From: Chloroflexota bacterium
Lineage (GTDB): Bacteria; Chloroflexota; Anaerolineae; UBA4142
Direction of reading: 5' to 3'
Length of the DNA stretch: 11,532 nucleotides
NCBI GenBank assembly: GCA_016199405.1
Contig: JACQGS010000191.1
Span: forward strand, 1-11,532
The first letter of the stretch is position 1. Every line of letters begins with the position of its first letter. Below the pieces are notes generated by a model. The model had not been told where the DNA came from. It saw nothing but the letters and a program-made list of their open reading frames with translations, and ran no database searches. Both the position numbers and the translations under genes were made by a program. Positions 5,701 through 11,532 of the stretch are shown one piece after another.

Positions 5701-7773
5701 TTATCTGCTTGGCAACGCGAAATATTTTTCCATGATCTCGCGAAAAATCGGCGCGGCGGTTTTGGAGCCCTCGCCGCCGTGCTCGACGATCACCGCGATC
5801 GCAATGCGCGGATTGTCGGCGGGGGCGTAGCCGGCAAACCACGAATGCGGATCGCCCGGCGGCGCCTCGGACGTGCCGGTTTTGCCGGCGGAAATAATTT
5901 TCGCGCCGCGGAACGCGCTGAACGCCGTGCCGCTCGCATCGGTCGTCACGCGGCGAAGCGCGTCCTTGATCGACGCGAGCGTTGCGGCGGAAATCGGCAA
6001 TTTGCTTTTCACTTCCGGCGCAAAAACCTTTTCCGTGCCGTCCGCCAAACTGCTCACGCGCGACACCAAGCGCGGGCGATACAACGTGCCGCCATTCGCG
6101 ACCGCCGCCATCAGATTCGCGATTTGCAGCGGCGTCGTCAGCATATTGCCTTGCCCAATCACCAAGTTGATCGGATCGCCGGGACGCCATGTCCCAGCGT
6201 TCGGATCGGCGACAAAGCCGGCGGCGTCCGCGATTTCAATGCCGGTGCGCGCGCCCAAGCCAAACGCGCGCGCGAAATTCGGCATCAAGTTGCGATCGAT
6301 CTGATCGAGCCGCTGACCGACCTGATAAAAAACGACATCGCACGATTGCGTGAGCGCGCTCGAAAAAGAAATCTTGCCGTGACCGTGTTTCGTGTCTTCG
6401 TAAATCCAACACACTTTGCGAAAGTTGGGACCGAGTCCATCCCAATAGCCCGGGTCTTCGAATCCGTTCGTCGGCAAATAGCCGCCCTTTTCCAACGCGG
6501 CGGCGTACGCGACGACTTTGAAAACCGAGCCGGGCGGAAACGCGCCTTGCGCCGCGCGATTGACGAGCGGGTCGTTCGGATCGTTCAGCAGCGCGCGCAA
6601 TTCCGCCGCCGAAAGTTTTTGCGACAATTTATTCGGATCGAACGCCGGATGGCTCACCATCGCGAGCACCGCGCCGTTCGTCACGTCCAGCACCACCGCC
6701 GCGCCGACACGATTACCTAACGCTTTTTCGGCGATCTCTTGCGCGTCAATGTCGAGCGTGGTTTGCACATTGCGGCTTTGCTTTGCCGGCGCTTGCGCGA
6801 GCGTCGCGCTGACCGTGCCATCGGCTCCGACGATCTGCAATTTGCCGCCGCGCGTCCCCGCCAGATACGGCTCGCCCCAGAATTCTAAGCCACTCTTGCC
6901 AATCAGATCGCCTTCGCGATAACCGCGGTTCCAAAATTCCTTCAACTCGTCCGCGTTGATTTGATTGAGATAGCCGATGGTATGCGCGGCAGATTGCGCG
7001 CGCGGGTACGTGCGCATATCTTTGGTCGTCTCAGTATGAATGCCGGGCAAATTGAGCGCGTCGAGATTGGCTTTCGTCTGTTGTTCCGGCGTCAGTCTGC
7101 CGACCTCCGTGCGCCAGTCGCCGGGAAATTTGGCGTACTCGTTTTTGATATTCGCGGCGGATTTATTCAACACACGCGCGAGCACGCTCAACACCGCATT
7201 TTCGCTTTTCATTTCAATCGGCACGACCTCGACGACGACTTGCGTTTGCGGCGTCGTGAACGCGCGCCCTTTGCGATCGAGGATGTCCGCGCGCGCGGAC
7301 GCGGCGGCGGAAAAGCGGACTCTGCCGCCGGAGGCGAGTTGAGTGAAAATCAAACCGGGCGTCCACAACACGCCCCAGCGACCGTCCTCGCGGCGGAGCA
7401 ACATCGTATTCTCTTGTTGAATTGTTCCGAAAATATACAGATCAATCGCCGCGTTGAATTTCACTTCGGCTTCGTTGCCTTCTTCGCGCGTCGCGACGAG
7501 ATTCGTCTGGACCGATTTGAACATTGCCTCTGCCGCGATGTCTCGATAGCGCGCGACGAACTGCTCCACCGCAATCGTCGCTTGCCGGCTCGGCGCGAGC
7601 ATCGCGTACAGCGCAGGGTAATCGGATTCGCTCCACGCCTTGAGAAACGCGCGCGCGGTTTCTTCGGCGGAGAGCGCGGGCGTGGGGGAAGGCGCGGGGG
7701 TGAAGGCGATATCGCCGGGCAGAAGACTGCAACCCGCGAGCAGAAAAGCAAGCAGAAGCGAATAGCGTTTCAT
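5701..7773 (-). CDS. Lipoprotein class B penicillin-binding protein (D,D-transpeptidase)
   Basis: This 690-residue enzyme should cross-link peptidoglycan on the outer face of the membrane. The N-terminus is a lipoprotein signal with lipobox LAGC (C15), not the usual membrane anchor. Residues about 35-150 resemble the NTF2-like MecA-N region. A PBP dimerisation domain follows (about 155-325), then the transpeptidase domain. The catalytic motifs are S416-VF-K419 (SxxK), S477-C-D479 (the SxN position, Asp here as in PBP2-type enzymes) and K631-TGT. Domain order and lipid anchor recall Bacillus PBP3 (PbpC) and the MecA group, but this does not prove low beta-lactam affinity. The ATG at 7773 has only a weak GAGAG site, but the signal peptide begins exactly there. 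A candidate promoter precedes it and a terminator separates it from the L,D-transpeptidase gene. Confidence 0.93.
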   Translation of the reverse strand: MKRYSLLLAFLLAGCSLLPGDIAFTPAPSPTPALSAEETARAFLKAWSESDYPALYAMLAPSRQATIAVEQFVARYRDIAAEAMFKSVQTNLVATREEGNEAEVKFNAAIDLYIFGTIQQENTMLLRREDGRWGVLWTPGLIFTQLASGGRVRFSAAASARADILDRKGRAFTTPQTQVVVEVVPIEMKSENAVLSVLARVLNKSAANIKNEYAKFPGDWRTEVGRLTPEQQTKANLDALNLPGIHTETTKDMRTYPRAQSAAHTIGYLNQINADELKEFWNRGYREGDLIGKSGLEFWGEPYLAGTRGGKLQIVGADGTVSATLAQAPAKQSRNVQTTLDIDAQEIAEKALGNRVGAAVVLDVTNGAVLAMVSHPAFDPNKLSQKLSAAELRALLNDPNDPLVNRAAQGAFPPGSVFKVVAYAAALEKGGYLPTNGFEDPGYWDGLGPNFRKVCWIYEDTKHGHGKISFSSALTQSCDVVFYQVGQRLDQIDRNLMPNFARAFGLGARTGIEIADAAGFVADPNAGTWRPGDPINLVIGQGNMLTTPLQIANLMAAVANGGTLYRPRLVSRVSSLADGTEKVFAPEVKSKLPISAATLASIKDALRRVTTDASGTAFSAFRGAKIISAGKTGTSEAPPGDPHSWFAGYAPADNPRIAIAVIVEHGGEGSKTAAPIFREIMEKYFALPSR

Positions 7774-7792
7774 TCAAATCTCTCGCGGCAAA

Positions 7793-7821
7793 ACTATAGC
7801 ACGGCAGATGGAATCGCGCAA
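7793..7821 (-). promoter_or_regulatory. Candidate promoter of the penicillin-binding protein gene
   Basis: TTGCGC (7821-7816), a 17-nt spacer and TATAGT (7798-7793) lie on the minus strand, 20 nt before the start codon. The -10 matches five of six consensus bases and the -35 only three. It lies just downstream of the 7927-7960 terminator, as expected for a separately transcribed gene. Confidence 0.4.
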
Positions 7822-7918
7822 CAGGCGCATCAGTCTCGTCGTCCAAGTGGACGGCGACCTGAGTCACGATATCGAGTTGGTCAATTCCGAGGGCAGATTA
7901 TTCCGGTGGAATAAATAA
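7808..7918 (+). CDS. Possible 36-residue small protein of unknown function
   Basis: An ATG at 7808 opens a 36-codon reading frame on the plus strand, beginning MESRNRRISLVVQVDGDL and ending FRWNK. It stops with TAA only 8 bp before the bidirectional terminator at 7927-7960. Its composition is ordinary (acidic and basic residues, a VVQV strand), unlike the Arg-rich antisense shadows elsewhere. There is no clear Shine-Dalgarno site, and it overlaps the predicted promoter of the minus-strand gene. I do not recognise it. It could be chance or a remnant of a larger gene. Confidence 0.22.
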   Translation: MESRNRRISLVVQVDGDLSHDIELVNSEGRLFRWNK

Positions 7919-7926
7919 CGCGCAAT

Positions 7927-7960
7927 AAAAAAACGGGCGAAAAGATTCGCCCGTTTTTTT
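7927..7960. terminator. Strong bidirectional intrinsic terminator
   Basis: Seven A residues, the arm CGGGCGA, the loop AAAGAT, the arm TCGCCCG and seven T residues form a symmetrical structure that works in both directions. On the minus strand it lies 28 nt after the L,D-transpeptidase stop and should end that transcript. On the plus strand it would end any transcript of the possible 36-residue frame. Confidence 0.92.
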
Positions 7961-7988
7961 ATTTCACAACGTCATGGACATGCGCCGG

Positions 7989-8981
7989 TTACAAATGCAC
8001 GTTCACCGGCGTACCGACTTCTGCCCAATCGAAGAACCACTTGGCGTCGGCGATCGTCAGGTTGACACACCCATGACTCATCGGCTTGCCAAAGTTATTG
8101 TGCCAGTACGTGCCGTGAATGGCATAGCCCTGATAAAAGAACATCACGCTCGGCACGCCGGGCAAATAATAATAGTCCCCGCTAAATTTATTGCCGCCGC
8201 TCATCGCTTGGGAGGGCACCTTGAGATAGACCTTGTATTTTCCGAGAACGGTCGGATGCCACGCGGTGCCGGTCGAGACGAGAACTTTTTTAAGCGGCGT
8301 CGTGCCTTGATACGCGGTAATCGTTTGATCACTAATGTCAATGTCAATCCATTTGCCGTCGGTCGGCGGATTCACGGCGCGATTCGCCGATGCCACCGGC
8401 AACGCGGTGGTCGAATCGCTGCGCGCGGTCGTTGCGGGCGCGGGCTGATTTTTGCCGGGGATATTGAGCCGCTGTCCCGAATAGATGAAATTCGGATTGC
8501 GCACGACGTTCGCGTTCAGAATCGCTTGGATGGTCGTGCCGAAGCGCATCGCGATCGCGTAGAGCGTATCGCCATAGCGCACGGTGTACACGCTGACGAC
8601 CGGCGCGGCGGCATTCGCCGTCGTCGCCGTCGCCGAATCGGTGAACGTTTCCGGGATGAGCAGAATTTGGCCCGCGTAAATAAAATTCACCGACGGCAAG
8701 CGATTCGTTTGCACGATCGCTTCGGGCGTCGTGCCAAACTGTGCGGCGATATGCGCGAGATCATCGCCCCACTTGACGACGACGAAGGCAGGGTTGGCAG
8801 CAGACGCCACGCGCGGCGACGCGCCCAGAAGCATGAGCAGAACTAGTGCAGCCATTTGAAAAAGTTGGATGCCAACCCGATTGGGCTTCACGCTCAATTT
8901 CGCCCGAAAATCCAAGTCGAATCCCGAGCTTTCAAGTGGATGCACTACTAGAGGCAAGAGCCAGCGAAGAATAGATTTCAT
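7989..8981 (-). CDS. LysM-repeat L,D-transpeptidase (YkuD/ErfK family), secreted
   Basis: This 330-residue exported enzyme should form 3-3 cross-links, or attach partners, in peptidoglycan through a catalytic cysteine. From the ATG at 8981 (AAAGGAG 6 nt upstream) there is a split hydrophobic N-terminus with a probable signal-peptidase site after ASA (59-61). LysM modules follow at about 66-110 and 132-175, each ending in an xLxIP strand, then a Ser/Thr/Ala/Pro linker and a YkuD domain (about 210-330). The active site carries H289 and S302-H303-G304-C305 in the motif SHGCVNL. Residues 12-46 are encoded by a small inverted-repeat insertion; without them the signal peptide would be of ordinary length. 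A later start at M43 is possible but has no ribosome site. The gene ends before a strong terminator and follows the patatin gene by 79 nt. Confidence 0.93.
   Translation of the reverse strand: MKSILRWLLPLVVHPLESSGFDLDFRAKLSVKPNRVGIQLFQMAALVLLMLLGASPRVASAANPAFVVVKWGDDLAHIAAQFGTTPEAIVQTNRLPSVNFIYAGQILLIPETFTDSATATTANAAAPVVSVYTVRYGDTLYAIAMRFGTTIQAILNANVVRNPNFIYSGQRLNIPGKNQPAPATTARSDSTTALPVASANRAVNPPTDGKWIDIDISDQTITAYQGTTPLKKVLVSTGTAWHPTVLGKYKVYLKVPSQAMSGGNKFSGDYYYLPGVPSVMFFYQGYAIHGTYWHNNFGKPMSHGCVNLTIADAKWFFDWAEVGTPVNVHL
8845..8946. mobile_element. 102-bp MITE-like insertion inside the signal-peptide coding region
   Basis: The ends AGTGCAGCCATTTGAAA (8845-8861) and TTTCAAGTGGATGCACT (8930-8946) are inverted repeats matching at 15 of 17 positions. 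The trinucleotide ACT flanks both sides (8842-8844 and 8947-8949), consistent with a 3-bp target duplication. The element plus duplication is 105 bp, or 35 codons, and is open in the frame of the host gene. It has no room for a transposase. Confidence 0.7.
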
Positions 8982-8987
8982 CGCGAT

Positions 8988-8994
8988 CTCCTTT
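8988..8994 (-). promoter_or_regulatory. Shine-Dalgarno site that fixes the L,D-transpeptidase start
   Basis: AAAGGAG on the minus strand lies 6 nt before the ATG at 8981. The alternative ATG at 8855 (M43) is preceded by TTTTTCAA and has no such site. This supports translation through the inserted element. Confidence 0.8.
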
Positions 8995-9018
8995 CGGGCG
9001 AGGTGGTCAAGCGGACGG

Positions 9019-9047
9019 AATGTAGCATACTTGGACGAATTACACAA
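9019..9047 (-). promoter_or_regulatory. Candidate promoter of the L,D-transpeptidase gene
   Basis: TTGTGT (9047-9042), a 17-nt spacer and TACATT (9024-9019) lie in the 79-nt gap after the patatin gene. The matches to consensus are moderate, so read-through from the upstream genes is equally possible. Confidence 0.35.
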
Positions 9048-9060
9048 GACGGGTTTGAAC

Positions 9061-9987
9061 TCACACGACTTTGTACACCGGCGTTTGCAAATCCGGATCG
9101 GTTTCGTCGTTCACCATCATTTCGCCAAAACGTTTGCCGTGCTCGACCAAGCGATCGAGCGCGGCCACATCGTCCAAATCAATCTTCTCGATGCTGATTT
9201 GAAAGCGGCGAAAATCCATGCCCGTGAACAACTGATCCACGACGCGCGATTGCTGATCGTTCGCGTCGGACATCAGCGCGTCCATGAGCGGCATAATCCA
9301 TTGCGCCGAGCGCAATTTATCCGGCGCGCCAATCGGATAACCCCCGCCGGCAACTCTGCCGGTGCCGACGCTGATCAGCGTCGTCTCTTCCGGCTTCCAG
9401 CCCAGCACAAAACGCGCTTCGTACGCGGCGATAAACGTGGGATTGCCAAAACTGCCGACGCCGCCATCCACGTAGCGACCCGCCACGACCGGAAAGTACG
9501 TCGGCGCGGCGGCGCTGGCGAGCACGGCGGTCGTGATCGGCATCGCCGCGTATTCCGGTTTCCACGATTTGAAAAAACGCGTGCGCGCGGTGTGCATATC
9601 GCGCGCCGCGATCACGAGATCGAATTTGCGCGCGTCCGTCCACAAATCGCCCATCGTCTTGCCGGCGGACTGTTGATCGAATTCTTCTTTGAGCGCGGCA
9701 TTGGAATAGCGGTACGGAAAAAGCAGCCATAACGCCGAGCGCAAAGATTTCTGAAAAATTTTCGGCGAAACGACGCGATAAAGTTGCGTCATCTCCGCCG
9801 CGCTTTTATCGAGCGCGATGCCGGCGGCGACGACGCTGCCGGTGGATGTGCCCGCCGCGATCTCGCAGACCTCGCCCAATTTTTTCCCGAGCGCGGCTTC
9901 CAGCACTTCGAGCGCGCGCGTCACCATAATGCCGCGAATGCCGCCGCCGTCAATCGCGATCGCAACGTGCTGACGAAAAGGTTTCAT
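9061..9987 (-). CDS. Patatin-like phospholipase
   Basis: This 308-residue protein should hydrolyse acyl-ester bonds in lipids with a Ser-Asp dyad. The oxyanion-hole motif DGGGIRG covers residues 13-19, the nucleophile elbow GTSTG 46-50 (Ser48), and the catalytic Asp lies in YVDGGV (Asp174). There is no obvious signal peptide; a hydrophobic stretch at about 85-92 is short. The length suits a stand-alone bacterial patatin. The ATG at 9987 has a GGTGAG site closely upstream. The gene follows the DUF1028 gene by only 38 nt and is probably co-transcribed with it. Patatins also serve as CBASS effectors, but no cyclase or defence gene is present here, so a role in lipid turnover or the envelope is more likely. 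The substrate is unknown. Confidence 0.92.
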   Translation of the reverse strand: MKPFRQHVAIAIDGGGIRGIMVTRALEVLEAALGKKLGEVCEIAAGTSTGSVVAAGIALDKSAAEMTQLYRVVSPKIFQKSLRSALWLLFPYRYSNAALKEEFDQQSAGKTMGDLWTDARKFDLVIAARDMHTARTRFFKSWKPEYAAMPITTAVLASAAAPTYFPVVAGRYVDGGVGSFGNPTFIAAYEARFVLGWKPEETTLISVGTGRVAGGGYPIGAPDKLRSAQWIMPLMDALMSDANDQQSRVVDQLFTGMDFRRFQISIEKIDLDDVAALDRLVEHGKRFGEMMVNDETDPDLQTPVYKVV

Positions 9988-10004
9988 CGCTCACCCCCCC
10001 CGGT

Positions 10005-10029
10005 GGGCAACCACGCGGGTTGCCCCTAC
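10005..10029. repeat. REP-like palindrome, GTAGGGGCAACC family
   Basis: GGGCAACC (10005-10012) and GGTTGCCC (10018-10025) form an 8-bp stem with a 5-nt loop. On the minus strand GTAG (10029-10026) overlaps the stem's 5' edge, and its TAG is the stop codon of the DUF1028 gene. The hairpin fills most of the spacer to the patatin gene, where it could affect mRNA stability or differential expression. Confidence 0.7.
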
Positions 10030-10892
10030 AATTGAAATCGCTTTCTCAAAAATTCCAACACCACGCGATCAATCCGCGCGCCGTCCAACCAGCGATCCTC
10101 CAAATTTTCGACGCCGGCAAATTCGCGAAATGCGCGCCGCGTTTCTTCGTCCCACTTGCCATTCACCCCGCCGCGATAATAGCCGCGCAGCCCCATCATC
10201 ACTTGCAATTCGCGCGCGATGTCGTAATCAATCGGCAGAATATCGGCGGGGCGCGTCTTGCCCAAATACAACCGATGCAATTCCAAGATGCGTTTTAATT
10301 CTTCGATCGGCGCGGGATGATCATCCACGCGCAAATCGATGTAGCGATCGTTGAAGCCGGCGTAGCCGCCTTTTTTGCGGACGACGAGCAATGCCGCGCT
10401 TTCTTGGCCGCGCTTGTCGCCGCCGGCGGCTTGCCCGGCAACCAGCGCGGCAACGAGCCGATCCGCGAGCTCGCCGCCGGTTTTCTCAAAAGTTTCCGCG
10501 AGCGCAGCGACGACCGCCGCGCCGGCGAGAATATTTCCTTGCGCGGCATAATTCTTTCCGATGCGCCCGCCCGCCCAATCGTAACAACCTTTGCCGGTGT
10601 AGGAAAACGCGCGCCCGCGCGCATCCACAATCCCAAACTGCCGCGCGTCGCGATCTTTGTCTTGCGCGATCAACGCCGCGCCGGCTTGCTTCGGCGCCAT
10701 GCCGCGTTTCAACATCCGCAAGCCGCGCGGTCCGTACGCGGTGTTCGCGAAGGATTGCGTCGCAATCGCGCCGATGCCGGCTTGCGCCCACGGCACGACC
10801 GCGCCGACGGACAAAAATTTCGATTCAACCGCGATGCCGAGATCGCCGGTTTTGGAATCGTACGCGACGAGGGAGAAGGTGGAAGGATGCAT
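10026..10892 (-). CDS. DUF1028 family protein with C-terminal putative peptidoglycan-binding domain
   Basis: This 288-residue protein matches the DUF1028 pattern closely: TFSLVAYD near the N-terminus, KFLSVGAVVPWAQAG, NTAYGPRGL, GKGCYDWAGG, QGNILAG and the AGQAAGGDKRGQESAALLVV block at about 165-184. As I recall, the family is placed in the Ntn-hydrolase clan, with Thr/Ser at the start of TFS as candidate nucleophile; biochemistry is largely lacking. Residues about 205-288 (starting near APIEELKRIL) resemble the putative peptidoglycan-binding domain often fused to DUF1028. I chose the ATG at 10892 because GAGG lies upstream and TFS follows within five residues; the 37 residues readable from 11003 run through a repeat and the kinase gene's end. 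It lies between the kinase and patatin genes, 52 nt from the former. No signal peptide is seen. Confidence 0.88.
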   Translation of the reverse strand: MHPSTFSLVAYDSKTGDLGIAVESKFLSVGAVVPWAQAGIGAIATQSFANTAYGPRGLRMLKRGMAPKQAGAALIAQDKDRDARQFGIVDARGRAFSYTGKGCYDWAGGRIGKNYAAQGNILAGAAVVAALAETFEKTGGELADRLVAALVAGQAAGGDKRGQESAALLVVRKKGGYAGFNDRYIDLRVDDHPAPIEELKRILELHRLYLGKTRPADILPIDYDIARELQVMMGLRGYYRGGVNGKWDEETRRAFREFAGVENLEDRWLDGARIDRVVLEFLRKRFQL

Positions 10893-10903
10893 TTTGTTCC
10901 TCG

Positions 10904-10948
10904 GTAGAGACGACCCGCCGTAGAGACGACCCGGCGGGTCGTCTCTAC
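10904..10948. repeat. REP/BIME-like palindromic repeat, GTAGAGACGACCC family
   Basis: A 16-nt half unit GTAGAGACGACCCGCC (10904-10919) is followed by a palindrome with perfect 14-bp arms (GTAGAGACGACCCG / CGGGTCGTCTCTAC, 10920-10933 and 10935-10948) around one base. The arrangement matches the 1741-1825 cluster, with paired base changes in the arms. On the minus strand the terminal GTAG provides the TAG stop of the adenosine-specific kinase. It fills the 52-nt gap before the DUF1028 gene. Confidence 0.82.
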
Positions 10949-11430
10949 GATTTGTATCCAAATTTTCGCAACAAATCCTTTCGCCATGCGACACCGGCTT
11001 CATCCTCGACGCCTTGCGTTTTCACGCCGTCAATCACGCCGAGAATGCCGCGCCCTTGTTCGGTTTCCGCGATGATCACCTCAACCGGATTCGCGGTCGC
11101 GCAGAAAATACCGACGACTTCGGGCACGTTCTTGATCGCGCCCAAGACATTGATTGGAAAAAACCCGGCGCCAAGAAAAATAATGAACGAATGCCCCGCC
11201 GAAAGCGCGAGCGCGTTTTTCTTCGCCAGCTCGACAAGCACGGCATCAGTGCCACTCGCGCGCACGAGCGCCGCGCCGGACGCTTCGCAAAAGGCGAGCC
11301 CGAACTTTATTCCCGGCACCGCAGTGACCAACGCTTCGTGCAAATCTTCAACCGTCTTGATGAAATGCGATTGACCGAGGATGAGGTTGAGTGAGTCGGG
11401 ATTTTCAATTTTCCAAGTCTTGAGTTCCAT
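10945..11430 (-). CDS. Adenosine-specific kinase family protein (DUF355)
   Basis: This 161-residue protein belongs to the small family named after the archaeal adenosine-specific kinase and found across archaea and some bacteria. The recognisable blocks are GQSHFIKTVEDLHEAL (about 19-34), PGIKFGLAFCEASG (39-52), AGHSFIIFLG, PINVLGAIKNVPEV, IFCATANPVEVIIAETEQGRGILGVIDG and the C-terminal LRKFGYK. Full family length is present with no gaps. ATP-dependent phosphorylation of adenosine is inferred from the family; no classical P-loop is visible. The ATG at 11430 has GAGG 7 nt upstream; the 33 extra residues readable from 11529 are unrelated. It appears to be the first gene of a run with DUF1028 and patatin, separated by palindromes. 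Its TAG stop lies in the repeat. Confidence 0.93.
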   Translation of the reverse strand: MELKTWKIENPDSLNLILGQSHFIKTVEDLHEALVTAVPGIKFGLAFCEASGAALVRASGTDAVLVELAKKNALALSAGHSFIIFLGAGFFPINVLGAIKNVPEVVGIFCATANPVEVIIAETEQGRGILGVIDGVKTQGVEDEAGVAWRKDLLRKFGYKS

Positions 11431-11532
11431 TGACAACCTCTGCCTAGTACCGTGTCTCATAAGTTTTCCGACGGTCGTCAGACCGTCAACGGCAATCCTT
11501 TGTACGTCCAACGATAGGGATGCGCCCAACGC
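11431..11532 (-). promoter_or_regulatory. Upstream region of the kinase gene with a short hairpin
   Basis: The hairpin GACGGTC GTCA GACCGTC (11470-11487, 7-bp stem and tetraloop) is the only clear structure. It has no T-run on either strand. A TTGACG lies inside the hairpin on the minus strand, but no -10 box is found at a suitable distance. A promoter is expected here or beyond the window edge, but I cannot place it. Confidence 0.3.

Noticed and set aside
6961..9732. Long plus-strand open frames (around 290-317 codons) opposite the PBP, L,D-transpeptidase and patatin genes
   Set aside because: They are Arg/His/Gly-rich, have no recognisable domains or ribosome sites, and lie exactly antisense to well-supported genes in GC-rich sequence.
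9061..9987. Patatin as a CBASS-type defence effector
   Set aside because: No CD-NTase or accessory defence gene is next to it. Neighbours are a DUF1028 protein and an L,D-transpeptidase.
1..11532. tRNA, rRNA or riboswitch genes
   Set aside because: I saw no cloverleaf, rRNA signature or known riboswitch core on either strand by eye. A covariance-model search could still find a small RNA.

Overview
The window is about 11.5 kb of ordinary housekeeping sequence with an unusually rich set of small palindromic and insertion-like repeats. It is GC-rich with many CGCG/GCGC words. It holds eight well-supported genes, all on the minus strand, plus one small ribbon-helix-helix gene on the plus strand at the left edge. 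The gene mix (CASTOR/POLLUX-type channel, lipoprotein PBP with a MecA-N-like region, LysM L,D-transpeptidase, DUF1028 protein, adenosine-specific kinase), the strong Shine-Dalgarno sites with TTG starts, and the dispersed palindromes would fit an uncultured Chloroflexota (Anaerolineae-like) bacterium. That taxonomic guess is an inference, not something the sequence proves.

Layout, read in the direction of transcription (right to left). (1) 11430-7989: adenosine-specific kinase, DUF1028 protein with a C-terminal peptidoglycan-binding-like region, patatin-like phospholipase, LysM/YkuD L,D-transpeptidase, then a strong bidirectional intrinsic terminator at 7927-7960. (2) 7773-5701: a lipoprotein class B penicillin-binding protein with its own candidate promoter, followed by a 117-bp MITE-like repeat. 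(3) 5432-4344: an Mrp/ApbC-type Fe-S carrier ATPase whose leader carries a 33-bp palindrome. (4) 4074-1822: a CASTOR/POLLUX-like channel and a small TPR protein in a tight operon, with a promoter whose -10 lies inside an inverted repeat. (5) 1587-172: a class II fumarase/aspartase-family lyase, convergent with the small plus-strand ribbon-helix-helix gene at 45-200.

Functionally the right half has a cell-envelope theme: a transpeptidase PBP, an L,D-transpeptidase, a DUF1028 protein with a wall-binding-like tail and a lipase. The left half is central metabolism, Fe-S assembly and ion transport. No defence system, prophage, CRISPR array or biosynthetic cluster is visible, and I do not see a new multi-gene system.

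The most interesting signals are in the non-coding fabric. A 102-bp inverted-repeat element with 17-bp termini and a 3-bp duplication sits in frame inside the L,D-transpeptidase signal peptide, and removing it restores an ordinary signal peptide. REP/BIME-like palindromes preceded by GTAG supply the TAG stop codon of three genes, and two copies show compensatory changes in their arms. The mrp leader palindrome is flanked by a 9-bp direct repeat that duplicates the -10 box.
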